Below are positions 8,039 to 19,966 of a DNA stretch of 64,000 nt, one piece after another (position 1 is the stretch's first letter; every line of letters begins with the position of its first letter). Source of the DNA: Pseudomonadota bacterium (GTDB taxonomy: Bacteria; Desulfobacterota; Binatia; Binatales; Binataceae). The notes beneath the pieces are model-generated. The model was not told the origin of the DNA and did not search any database. It was given only the letters and a program-made list of their open reading frames with translations. A program made the position numbers and the translations under genes. The stretch spans positions 1 to 64,000 of the forward strand of contig JAJPJA010000017.1 of the NCBI GenBank assembly GCA_021324455.1. The letters are read 5' to 3'.

Positions 8039-8116
8039 GCGGTCGCCGCCTCGGGCGGGAAATTAAGTGCACAGCACCGGATAACGCGCATCGGGGCGGG
8101 CTTTTCGGTTGATTAT

Positions 8117-8202
8117 GGATATATAGGACGCGGATTGGATATGGGGATTTCGGATCTTGATATAGTTTTGCAGGGGTCTGGATAGCTATTTGATTTAGAT
8201 AT
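8117..8202. repeat. Phased GATAT/GGATA motifs
   Basis: GGATAT at 8117 and 8137, GATAT at 8159, GGATA at 8180 and GATAT at 8198. The GAT cores are 20, 21, 22 and 17 bases apart, close to two DNA turns. This could be a multi-site protein-binding array; chance in AT-rich DNA is not excluded. Confidence 0.3.
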
Positions 8203-8229
8203 CAGCCGACGGCCGGTTCGACGCGGGCC

Positions 8230-8250
8230 GGCTGGAACAGTTTTCCAGCC
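8230..8250. other. Perfect 8-bp inverted repeat
   Basis: GGCTGGAA (8230-8237), five-base loop, TTCCAGCC (8243-8250). There is no adjacent T-run, so a terminator is unlikely; it may be a protein site or cruciform. Confidence 0.4.
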
Positions 8251-8418
8251 ACCGCTTGGAGCGCGCAACAGGGCTTAATCCAGCAGAGTGCAGGTCATCC
8301 GAAGTCAATGTAAATCAGAGTGGCTGGATACACAGTGGCCGGCGCTCCCCGGAAACATAACTCCCAGTAGTGATCTGTCTAACCGGGAGTTGACTGACCA
8401 CGATAGGTTGGGTTATTG

Positions 8419-8438
8419 ATGCTTAAGATGAGCCTAAA
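8419..8438 (+). promoter_or_regulatory. Operator-like palindrome, copy 1
   Basis: ATGCTTAAGATGAGCCTAAA contains TTAAG-N5-CCTAA. The outer bases (ATGCTTA and CCTAAA) are identical to those of the element at 8618-8637, with the same 15-base core length. It lies 250 bases upstream of the metallopeptidase gene and is a candidate binding site for the XRE regulator encoded in that operon. Confidence 0.45.
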
Positions 8439-8549
8439 TCCAAAGCTCTGGCCGTAAAAGCCTTGCAAAAAGTGCCTGCTGATGGTTCATGGTTCATGAG
8501 TTTGCGGCGGCCTGCGGAGCGGGAAGCCGTCTGGGGAGGTTTTGTATCA

Positions 8550-8581
8550 TGGATTAGTCCGGCTGTGGATTAGTCCGGCTC
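8550..8581 (+). repeat. 16-bp tandem repeat, two copies
   Basis: TGGATTAGTCCGGCTG at 8550-8565 is followed directly by the same unit with its last base changed (8566-8581). It lies about 100 bases before the metallopeptidase start. Confidence 0.6.
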
Positions 8582-8617
8582 CGGATGAGGTGCTCTCTGG
8601 TTTTTTTCAAAGCTTGT

Positions 8618-8637
8618 ATGCTTAGGTGAGTCCTAAA
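8618..8637 (+). promoter_or_regulatory. Operator-like palindrome, copy 2
   Basis: ATGCTTAGGTGAGTCCTAAA contains the perfect inverted repeat TTAGG-N5-CCTAA (8622-8636). It lies 50 bases before the metallopeptidase ATG, where a repressor would cover the promoter, and matches copy 1 at both ends. Confidence 0.5.
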
Positions 8638-8687
8638 AAATCAGGAGCGATGGGTGTTAGAGCGTCGGGTATCTGAGGGTTACGATT

Positions 8688-9476
8688 ATGAAAGAAGGCT
8701 CCAGCGCCGTCGACAGTGTGGTCCATTCGGTACTTCGGAAGGCCGGGGTTCTGGGTGCGAAAGAGCTTGAGGCGTGGAAGCGTCCTGGGGATGACATTCG
8801 GCGGCTCAGCCAGCGCGATTACGGTGCGAGTCTGCGGCGGCGGTTGGATTATCGGCAGGTAAAGAATCTGGTGGAGCGGGCCACGGAACTGTGGCCCCAT
8901 TTCAACCAGAAAGTTCTGGGTCCACCTTCGAAGGGATTTTTCTCCCGCGCAGCCGACGCCCTGCAACTGCATCTGAAGGCGGCGCGCTATACCAGCCTGG
9001 CGTTGTACGGCTTTTATGTCGATCGCTCGGAGACCGCCCTGACCAAGCCTCTGATCTTTGTCAACAGTGCGCATCACACTCTGGCGATTGGTACGGCCTT
9101 TTGCCACGAAGTGGGCCATCATTTCTGCACCGAGATCGGCCGGCCAAGGTCAGCCGGGGTGCGATTTTACTTCGATTCCGCCTACAACGAGCATCTGCAG
9201 GATAATGGAGAGTTGGCGGCGGATGTTATCGTGAGCCTGGCCGGTTATCCGAAGCCGGCGGCGAAACGGATTTTTGCCGGGCGCCAGCGGCGCGCGATCG
9301 CGGGTAAAGGGAATCTGGACCACGCGATTATCGACGCGATCCGTGCTCATTTGGAGGCGTCCTACCGATTTGACTTCTCCGTCGCGCTTTCCGCCTTCCA
9401 GAATCTTCAGTATCTGGCCGGCATGATCCATTACGCCAAACTGCGGGCGGCTTTGCTTGAGGAATACGAGCTATGA
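8688..9476 (+). CDS. ImmA/IrrE-like HExxH zinc metallopeptidase
   Basis: 262 residues. The zinc-peptidase motif HEVGHH occupies residues 140-145, and a downstream E-x-x-A-D (GELAAD, Glu175) fits the third zinc ligand of the ImmA/IrrE (COG2856) type, where the motif is E-x-x-A-N/D before a hydrophobic helix. Residues 1-120 are an unusual N-terminal region with RRLSQRDYGASLRRR and LALYGFYVDR. GAGGG lies 8 bases before ATG 8688. The stop overlaps the ATG of an XRE regulator (ATGA), the classic arrangement in which the peptidase cleaves the co-encoded repressor (ImmA-ImmR, IrrE-DdrO). A paralogue of identical length, 71% identical over 262 aligned residues, is encoded at 41597-42385. Cleavage of the XRE protein is inferred, not shown. 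Confidence 0.75.
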   Translation: MKEGSSAVDSVVHSVLRKAGVLGAKELEAWKRPGDDIRRLSQRDYGASLRRRLDYRQVKNLVERATELWPHFNQKVLGPPSKGFFSRAADALQLHLKAARYTSLALYGFYVDRSETALTKPLIFVNSAHHTLAIGTAFCHEVGHHFCTEIGRPRSAGVRFYFDSAYNEHLQDNGELAADVIVSLAGYPKPAAKRIFAGRQRRAIAGKGNLDHAIIDAIRAHLEASYRFDFSVALSAFQNLQYLAGMIHYAKLRAALLEEYEL

Positions 9477-9904
9477 GGGAAGAGACCTTTGGCCAAATCC
9501 TTAAAAGAGCACGGCAATCGCTGGGCCTGAGCCAGCAGGCGCTGGCACGCAAGCTGGGTGTTCGGGCCAGCCATATCGGCTACCTGGAGCAGGGCCGGCG
9601 CCGTCCTTCACTCACGCTGCTCAACGCGCTGGCCACCACTTTGGGTGTGGACAAGGAACGGCTTTTCCTGCTGTCGCATCCCGAAGCTAAGGACCTGATC
9701 CGGACCAGCGAGCGCAAGCCGTCCAAAACCAGGCAACCCGACGCCTGGCAGAAGTTGCTGGCGGACAAGGCTACTCTGATTCGCAACCATGTGACCGAAA
9801 AGGAGCTCAAGGTGTTGTCGCACGTGGGACTGCTCGGTTCGGTGCTCCAGCCGCGCGATTACCTGTTCATACTCAACTCCATCCGCCAGGCGGTGAAGGA
9901 ATAG
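9473..9904 (+). CDS. XRE-family transcriptional regulator, partner of the metallopeptidase
   Basis: 143 residues. An N-terminal Cro/C1-type helix-turn-helix (FGQILKRARQSLGLSQQALA, then RASHIGYLEQGRRRPSLTLL) spans residues 6-60. A Lys/Arg-rich linker follows to about 90, and a C-terminal helical segment (KELKVLSHVGLLGSVLQPRDYLFIL) ends the protein. The size and the pattern 'LS-x-h-x-h-x-G ... P-x-D-h-x-h-I' are loosely reminiscent of the DdrO C-terminal dimerisation domain, the substrate of IrrE in Deinococcus. It overlaps the peptidase stop by 4 bases. It likely represses its own operon through the TTARG-N5-CCTAA palindromes upstream. Confidence 0.85.
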   Translation: MREETFGQILKRARQSLGLSQQALARKLGVRASHIGYLEQGRRRPSLTLLNALATTLGVDKERLFLLSHPEAKDLIRTSERKPSKTRQPDAWQKLLADKATLIRNHVTEKELKVLSHVGLLGSVLQPRDYLFILNSIRQAVKE

Positions 9905-9928
9905 CGATTGTTGCTTGTCGACGGGCGC

Positions 9929-10615
9929 CTACGGCATCGCCTCGAAGCGTTTCGCCCGGTCATTCCACACTTCCAGCCTGGTTATCGGATGAATCTCCCA
10001 GACTGTGGCACGGCTTCGACCGACCGCTTCGCAATGCACGAAGTCGTCGAGCAGATATCCTGAAATCCGCACGCGCGTTCCGCCCGGGGTGCCGCCGGGA
10101 TATGAAGAACCGGTCAGCCCATCGGTGACCCAGGCGGCCAGCGGCGCGAGGCCTTCCAGGTTCCAGCGCTGACGCCGCCATTGAAAGGGCACCGTGATTT
10201 CGCAGATCACGCGCTGGGCGGAGCCGCCTTCGGGGGTGAAATCCGGTGCCGGCGCGATCTCAAGATGGATGTCGCCGCGGCGCAGCAGATGAGCATAGGT
10301 CTTGCCGTCGGCCAGTTGCTCGACGCGGATGAGGTAGCCTTCCAGGGCCACGCTGCGCCGCTCCTGGCGGTCGATCTCCGCCACCTCGCTCTGCTTGAAG
10401 GGGCATCCGGGCTGCAGGGCGATCATCTGCTCCACGCTGATTGAGCCGTAGGATGAGGGCGTATGCAGGCGCAGCTTTTTGCGCCACAGGTCCAGCCGTT
10501 TGACGACGCTGTAATGGCATCCGGCAAGAACCCCGCTGATGGCCAACGCGATCAATGCCTGCGGCCAACCAGCGGCGCCCCGCCCTTTTGTGCGCCCCCT
10601 CACTTCGCCTTGCAT
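9929..10615 (-). CDS. Predicted lipoprotein of unknown function
   Basis: 228 residues from ATG 10615. A basic n-region (GEVRGRTKGRG) and a hydrophobic stretch end in the lipobox LAGC with Cys at residue 33, so a lipid-anchored envelope protein is expected. The mature part is mostly beta with RRSVALEGYLIRVEQ, RRGDIHLEI and TRVRISGYLLDD, and near the C-terminus VWEIHPITRLEVW, a motif shared by small secreted OB-fold-like proteins of unknown role. I do not recognise a specific family. A longer frame to 10735 exists but would bury the signal peptide. It is convergent with the XRE gene and divergent from a crotonase. Confidence 0.7.
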   Translation of the reverse strand: MQGEVRGRTKGRGAAGWPQALIALAISGVLAGCHYSVVKRLDLWRKKLRLHTPSSYGSISVEQMIALQPGCPFKQSEVAEIDRQERRSVALEGYLIRVEQLADGKTYAHLLRRGDIHLEIAPAPDFTPEGGSAQRVICEITVPFQWRRQRWNLEGLAPLAAWVTDGLTGSSYPGGTPGGTRVRISGYLLDDFVHCEAVGRSRATVWEIHPITRLEVWNDRAKRFEAMP

Positions 10616-10737
10616 CGGGACTCCACAGGTACCCCTTTCTTCCTCCCGCCCATTATGCAAACTGCGGAGGGGGTAAATATCATGGCCCAACGCGGCCGTG
10701 ATAAAAAATGGGCGCAAAGGCATGGAAGCTGACAACT

Positions 10738-11526
10738 ATGGAACAGCAGACCGTTCTGATCCGCAAGGAGCCGCCGCTGGGCTGGCTGGTGCTGAACCGG
10801 CCGCAGGTGCGCAACGCGCTCAACCTTGCCACCTGGCGCGCCATCGCCCAGGGCGTAGCGGAGTTGGAGTCCGAGCCCGAAATCCGCGTCATCGTCATGC
10901 GCGGGGCGACGGGCGAGGCTTTCATCTCGGGCGCCGACATTTCCGAATTCACCGAACTGCGCTCCGACGCGGACAAGGCGCGCGAGTATCGCGACTGGCC
11001 CAACCGCGCGATTGCGGCGCTGGTCAATTCGCCGCGCCCGATTATCGCAATGATCGGCGGGATCTGTATCGGCGGCGGCGTTCAGGTGGCGCTGTCGTGC
11101 GATATCCGGATTGCCGCGCACGGCACCCGCTTCGGAATTCCCGCCGCCCGGCTGGGGCTGGCCTATCCGCTCGACGGCGTACAGGCGCTGGTGAATGCCG
11201 TGGGTTCAGCCAACGCGCGCGAAATCCTGCTTTCGGCCCGGCTGTTCGAGGCTGACGAAGCTCTGGCGATGGGGCTGGTGCACAAGCTGGTCGCAGCCGA
11301 CGAGCTTGAGGCGTCGGTGCGCAAGTACGCCGAGCAGATGGCGCACAACGCCCCCCTGACGATGGCGGCGGCGAAGGCCTGCATCCGCGAATCGCTCAAG
11401 GACGCGGGCCATCGCGACTCCAAACTGCTGGAAGAGATGGTCGCGCGATGTTTCGACAGCGAAGATTATCGCGAAGGTGTGCGCGCTTTCGGCGAAAAGC
11501 GCCGCCCCAGATTTTCCGGCCGCTAG
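10738..11526 (+). CDS. Enoyl-CoA hydratase/isomerase (crotonase) family protein
   Basis: 262 residues with the crotonase fold: oxyanion loop SGADISEF after residue 60 and IGGICIGGGVQVALSCDI near residues 100-120. In rat mitochondrial hydratase numbering the Glu164 column is kept (AREILL) but the Glu144 column is Ala (FGIPAARLG). The enzyme may therefore be an isomerase or act on an unusual substrate rather than a classical hydratase. ATG 10738 is preceded by GGAAG at 10724-10728; an ATG 30 bases upstream is in frame but less plausible. It is followed immediately by the DUF192 gene. Confidence 0.88.
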   Translation: MEQQTVLIRKEPPLGWLVLNRPQVRNALNLATWRAIAQGVAELESEPEIRVIVMRGATGEAFISGADISEFTELRSDADKAREYRDWPNRAIAALVNSPRPIIAMIGGICIGGGVQVALSCDIRIAAHGTRFGIPAARLGLAYPLDGVQALVNAVGSANAREILLSARLFEADEALAMGLVHKLVAADELEASVRKYAEQMAHNAPLTMAAAKACIRESLKDAGHRDSKLLEEMVARCFDSEDYREGVRAFGEKRRPRFSGR

Positions 11527-11527
11527 C

Positions 11528-12046
11528 GTGCTGAATCGATCCGCAGTTGATAAGCGGCATAATCTGCGGCGCCGTGCGGCTCGCCATACGCTGCACGGGC
11601 TGATAGGAGGCTTGGTGATGCTGGCGCTGATGCAGTGCGCGCGAACGCCTGACGGTCCGCAGGTCGCCATTGTCGGGCCGGACAATCGCACGCGCGCGAG
11701 GGTCGCTGTCGAGCTGGCGCAAAACGATCGTCAGCGCGAGCGCGGCCTGATGTACCGGCGCGATTTGCCCGCCGATTCCGGCATGCTGTTCGTATTCAAG
11801 ACGCCGGTTCATGCGTCGTTCTGGATGCATAACACGCAGATTCCGCTCGACATGATCTTCGCCGCCGCCGATCGCCGCGTGATCGGAATCATCCCCAACG
11901 CCGAGCCTTACTCCGACGCCCCGCTCGATGTTGCGGGCAGCTCGCAATTCGTGCTCGAAGTCAATGCCGGGTTCTGCGCGCGCCACGGCATCAAGGCCGG
12001 CGATCGGATGGAATTTTACGGCTTCAGTCCGAATCCGCAGGACTGA
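11528..12046 (+). CDS. DUF192 family exported protein
   Basis: About 172 residues. The DUF192 core is clear: ERGLMYRRDLPADSGMLFVF, then FWMHNTQIPLDMIF and a C-terminal GIKAGDRMEFY. DUF192 proteins are small beta proteins, often secreted or membrane-linked, of unknown role. The start is uncertain. GTG 11528 gives a basic region and hydrophobic helix ending LALMQC, like a lipoprotein signal, but lacks a ribosome site. ATG 11618 has AGGAGG at 11605-11610 and would leave only a very short hydrophobic leader. Both place the mature domain outside the cytoplasm or at the membrane. Confidence 0.8.
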   Translation: MLNRSAVDKRHNLRRRAARHTLHGLIGGLVMLALMQCARTPDGPQVAIVGPDNRTRARVAVELAQNDRQRERGLMYRRDLPADSGMLFVFKTPVHASFWMHNTQIPLDMIFAAADRRVIGIIPNAEPYSDAPLDVAGSSQFVLEVNAGFCARHGIKAGDRMEFYGFSPNPQD

Positions 12047-12061
12047 GCGATCGCTTTTGCG

Positions 12062-13726
12062 ATGCCCACCGCATCCAACCCAGCCGCAAACGGCCTGACC
12101 GGGGGCGGCGACTTCGACTCGCCACATTGGCTCGAGCATCTCGAACCGCTTGCGCCGAGAATGAGCGCGACCGGACTGGCGCGGCTGGTCTCCGCCGCTG
12201 TCAGCGCGTTGGTGCTGGCGGCGGCGCTGATTACGGCCGTCGCGCTGCGCACCGCCGCTTTGGGCCGGGTACCCGCCGGCTTCAACCAGGATGAAGCCTG
12301 CAACGGGTATGACGCTTACAGCCTGCTGCGCACCGGACGCGACCAGCACGGCAACTTCCTGCCGGCCGCGATCCAGGCCTTCAACGATTACCGGATGCCG
12401 CTGTTCGACTATTCGCTGACCGTTGCGGTGGGGCTGTTCGGATTGCGCCCGGCGTCGGTCAGATTGGGCGCCGCCTTGTGGAGTATCGGGGATTTGATCG
12501 GCGTCGCGATTGTCGCCGCGATGCTGATCGGATTGCGGGGCGCGGCGGTCGCAATCGTGCTGCTCGCCCTTTCCCCGTGGCATCTGCCCATCAGCCGTTT
12601 CGGCCATGAGGCGATCACCGCCGCGGCGACGGTCTCTTTGGGCACCGCGGCATTCCTGGTTGCGATCCGGCGCCGGCGCGGAGGATGGCTTGTGGTCAGC
12701 GGCCTGATGTTCGGGCTGTCGCTTTACTCATATTCGATCACCAAGGCGTTCGTGCCGCCGTTTTTGATCTGGACGGCGGTGCTGTACTGGCGCGAACTGT
12801 ATCGGTTTCGCAGGCCGGCATTGGCCGGTTTGTTGATTGTCGCCGTATGCGCGATTCCACAGGCATGGGCGCTATGGCGGCATTCTTCGGAGATGATGGC
12901 GCGCTATCACACGGTATCGATCTTCGAACTGCCATGGCCCGAGCGATTGCGGCTGATGGTGCAGGGATTGCGTTTCAATTTCGGCCCTCGATTTCTGTTC
13001 GTGAGCGGGAGCGGCGATTTAACGCTGCATCCGCCGGGCTACGGCCAATTGCTGGCGGCGCAGTCCGCGATGCTGTTTTTGGCGCTCTGCAGCCTGATCG
13101 AGCCGCGGTACCGGCGCGTTGCGATCTACCTGACCGGATGGCTTGGGATCGCGGCGCTGACCGCGGTTTCAATCCTGCCCTTCGGGCATCCGCTGCATGC
13201 GCTCCTGATGCTGGCGCCGATCACCCTGCTTTGCGCCCTGGGGATGGTCTTTCTGTTCGACCTTGGGGCGGCGAGCCGGCTGGCGCGGCTGCTGATGGCG
13301 TCGGCGATTCTGGCCGCGGTAGCGGTTCAGGGGGTGAAATTCGTCCGTTTTTATTTTCGCCAATATCCCGCTTTGGCCGCCTATCAGTTTCAATACGGTC
13401 TGGGCCAGGCGGTAGTGCATGCGGCCAGCCTGGGACCCGGTCCGGTGGTGATCAGCGACAAGACCAACCAGCCCTATATCTACGTGCTGTTCTTCACTCG
13501 ATATCCGCCGCAACGCTTTCAGCGCGAGCGCGTGCTTCAGCCCCGCGGCCTGTTCGCGCCGGTACTGGCGTTCGACCGCTACCGGTTCGAAGATCCGCAA
13601 CTGGCCTACCTGCGGCTGAAGCATGGCGTGTTTGTCTTCACCGGATGGGAATACGCTCCCGCCCGCCCGGTTTATTCCGTCCGCTCTGCGCAAGGTAAAT
13701 TGGCCTATCAAATCGTAGTCAAATAG
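12062..13726 (+). CDS. GT39/PMT-like membrane glycosyltransferase
   Basis: 554 residues with about ten hydrophobic segments. The first extracytoplasmic loop has FNQDEACNGYDAYSLLRTGR, followed by DQHGNFLP, the signature of bacterial PMT/ArnT-like (GT39) enzymes: an acidic pair that acts on a polyprenyl-phosphate sugar, transferring it to a lipid, polysaccharide or protein in the periplasm. The C-terminal 110 residues form a soluble domain. The first 33 residues are not family-like, so the ATG at 12161 is an alternative start. The acceptor is unknown. The neighbours (DUF192 and acyl-CoA carboxylase) give no help. Confidence 0.82.
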   Translation: MPTASNPAANGLTGGGDFDSPHWLEHLEPLAPRMSATGLARLVSAAVSALVLAAALITAVALRTAALGRVPAGFNQDEACNGYDAYSLLRTGRDQHGNFLPAAIQAFNDYRMPLFDYSLTVAVGLFGLRPASVRLGAALWSIGDLIGVAIVAAMLIGLRGAAVAIVLLALSPWHLPISRFGHEAITAAATVSLGTAAFLVAIRRRRGGWLVVSGLMFGLSLYSYSITKAFVPPFLIWTAVLYWRELYRFRRPALAGLLIVAVCAIPQAWALWRHSSEMMARYHTVSIFELPWPERLRLMVQGLRFNFGPRFLFVSGSGDLTLHPPGYGQLLAAQSAMLFLALCSLIEPRYRRVAIYLTGWLGIAALTAVSILPFGHPLHALLMLAPITLLCALGMVFLFDLGAASRLARLLMASAILAAVAVQGVKFVRFYFRQYPALAAYQFQYGLGQAVVHAASLGPGPVVISDKTNQPYIYVLFFTRYPPQRFQRERVLQPRGLFAPVLAFDRYRFEDPQLAYLRLKHGVFVFTGWEYAPARPVYSVRSAQGKLAYQIVVK

Positions 13727-13812
13727 GAGGGATTCAGCCGTAAACCGGCGCCATCCACCGTTCTTGCTTGCTCCGCTGGATGGGCCGTATAGTGCGGCTT
13801 GCCTGTTGGACC

Positions 13813-15363
<1,551 letters not shown>

Positions 15364-15395
15364 GGCGGACTCGATCCACAAGCTCATCCATCACG

Positions 15396-16910
<1,515 letters not shown>

Positions 16911-16922
16911 GGAGCTGCCGCG

Positions 16923-17423
16923 ATGCGTTACCAGGCTATCGTGGACGGCGCCGGCCACGAATTGGAAATCGAAGAGATCGGCTCCAACTCTTACCGCGTC
17001 AAGCTGGACGGCAGGACCTTCGACGTTGATTTGCGCCCCACGCACGGATCGTCGTTTTTGGCGTTGGTCGGCAATCGCACCTTCGACTTCAGCATCAGCA
17101 CCGAGGGCGACGACCTGCTGATGATCTCGCGCCGCGGGGTCAATCGTGTAACCCTGATGGACAGAACGCGCCGAAGGCTTGCGGCCAGCGGCGAGCGCGC
17201 CGTCGCCGGACGCGTCGAGCTCAAGGCGATGATGCCCGGACGTGTCGTCAATGTGCTGGTAAAGGCGGGCCAGGAGGTCGCGGCCGACCAGGGCATCGTG
17301 GTGGTCGAAGCGATGAAGATGGAGAACGAACTGAAAACGCCCAAGGCCGGCAAGGTGGTGGAAATCAAGGTGTCGGTGGGACAGGCGGTGGAGAAAGGCG
17401 AGATCCTGGCGGTGATCGAGTAG
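16923..17423 (+). CDS. Biotin carboxyl carrier protein of the acyl-CoA carboxylase
   Basis: 166 residues. The C-terminal 70 residues are a biotinyl-lipoyl domain with VVEAMKMENELKTP; Lys132 is the biotinylation site. The N-terminal 90 residues are a beta-rich region (YQAIVDGAGHELEIEE, then VKLDGRTFDVDLRP), as in the BT-like domain of propionyl-CoA and geranyl-CoA carboxylases that links to the BC and CT subunits. The start lies 12 bases after the biotin carboxylase stop with AAGGAGC before it. It completes a BC/BCCP/beta acyl-CoA carboxylase feeding the adjacent mutase. Confidence 0.92.
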   Translation: MRYQAIVDGAGHELEIEEIGSNSYRVKLDGRTFDVDLRPTHGSSFLALVGNRTFDFSISTEGDDLLMISRRGVNRVTLMDRTRRRLAASGERAVAGRVELKAMMPGRVVNVLVKAGQEVAADQGIVVVEAMKMENELKTPKAGKVVEIKVSVGQAVEKGEILAVIE

Positions 17424-17431
17424 CGTGACTG

Positions 17432-17464
17432 CGTCACTCTGAGTGCAGCGAAGGATCTCGCGCG
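17432..17464. repeat. Copy of a dispersed intergenic repeat
   Basis: The stretch GTCACTCTGAGTGCAGCGAA, followed by GGATCTCGCGCG, matches the widespread bacterial intergenic element of the form 'GTCATnCTGAGnGnAGCGAAGnATCTC' that I recall from Acidobacteria, Chloroflexi and other environmental genomes. Only one copy was noticed in the window. It lies between the biotin carrier and mutase genes. Confidence 0.4.
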
Positions 17465-17545
17465 GTCATCCGCGCGCTTGCGCATGGGCCCCGGATCAAG
17501 GCGGCATGCCACAGGAGTGCAGATTCCAGGGGAGGTTTTCATCTG

Positions 17546-19213
<1,668 letters not shown>

Positions 19214-19339
19214 GGGCCCGGCGCTTCCTTCAACGCCAAAAATTTTTCCGCCCTCGACAAACTCTATTGCGGCAAATGCTCCCCCAATAGATGATAGTCG
19301 ATGCTTATCTCCAATTTCTGAAGCCGGAGAAGGAGACGG

Positions 19340-19903
19340 ATGGGGCCAATCGCTAAAGGGATCTTCCTGACCAAGGGCGTCGGGAAACACCGGGAGAAGC
19401 TGACTTCATTTGAATTGGCTTTGCGCAGCGCGGGCATTGCCGAGTTCAACCTGGTGCGGGTCAGCTCGATTTTTCCGCCCAACTGCAAGCTGGTCCCGAT
19501 GCAGGAAGGCCTCAAACATCTGACGCCGGGCCAGATTGTTTTCACGGTGATGCACGAAAACGCGACCAACGAGCCGCATCGGCTGATCGCCGCCTCGGTC
19601 GGCCTTGCGATTCCGTCCAATCCGGCGCACTACGGCTACCTCTCCGAGCATCACAGTTTCGGCGAGACCGATCAGAAGGCGGGCGACTACGCCGAAGACC
19701 TGGCGGCGTCGATGCTGGCCACCATCCTGGGCGTCGATTTCGACCCCAATGTCAGCTACGACGAGCGCAAGAATATCTGGCGCATGTCCGACAAGATCGT
19801 GACCACGCGCAACGTAACCCAGTCGGCGATCGGCGACCGCGACGGTCTGTGGACCACGGTGGTCGCGGCGGCGGTATTCGTGGACCTGCCCAACGGCAGG
19901 TAA
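19340..19903 (+). CDS. Pyruvoyl-dependent arginine decarboxylase
   Basis: 187 residues, close to the usual proenzyme length of PvlArgDC. The self-cleavage site VSSIFPP is at residues 41-47: cleavage between Ser42 and Ser43 would give a beta chain and an alpha chain starting with a pyruvoyl group. Further family features are PGQIVFTVMHEN, SVGLAIP and the C-terminal region DGLWTTVVAAAVF. It converts arginine to agmatine, the first step of putrescine synthesis or an acid-resistance cycle. AAGGAGACGG lies directly before the ATG. It sits alone: no agmatinase or agmatine deiminase gene is nearby. Confidence 0.93.
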   Translation: MGPIAKGIFLTKGVGKHREKLTSFELALRSAGIAEFNLVRVSSIFPPNCKLVPMQEGLKHLTPGQIVFTVMHENATNEPHRLIAASVGLAIPSNPAHYGYLSEHHSFGETDQKAGDYAEDLAASMLATILGVDFDPNVSYDERKNIWRMSDKIVTTRNVTQSAIGDRDGLWTTVVAAAVFVDLPNGR

Positions 19904-19918
19904 AACGAGAAACCGCAG

Positions 19919-19947
19919 CGGCTCACAGCGCTTCGCGCGGCGAGCCG
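19919..19947 (+). terminator. Possible terminator between convergent genes
   Basis: CGGCTC (19919-19924) pairs with GAGCCG (19942-19947), followed by GTGAAATTTTC. It is in the 63-base gap between the arginine decarboxylase and the convergent manC gene. The stem is short and the tail is weak. Confidence 0.3.
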
Positions 19948-19966
19948 GTGAAATTTTCAAATCGGC

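Larger units (their letters stand above)
7982..8687. other. 700-bp AT-richer intergenic region rich in repeats
   Basis: No convincing coding frame in 706 bases between the divergent antitoxin and metallopeptidase genes. It is visibly poorer in G+C than the flanks. It holds the antitoxin promoter (left end), five GATAT/GGATA motifs spaced about two helical turns apart, a perfect hairpin at 8230-8250, a 7-base inverted repeat (AACTCCC at 8359-8365, GGGAGTT at 8385-8391), a tandem ATGGTTC pair at 8482-8495, a 16-base tandem repeat at 8550-8581, and two related palindromes at 8419-8438 and 8618-8637. Confidence 0.6.
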
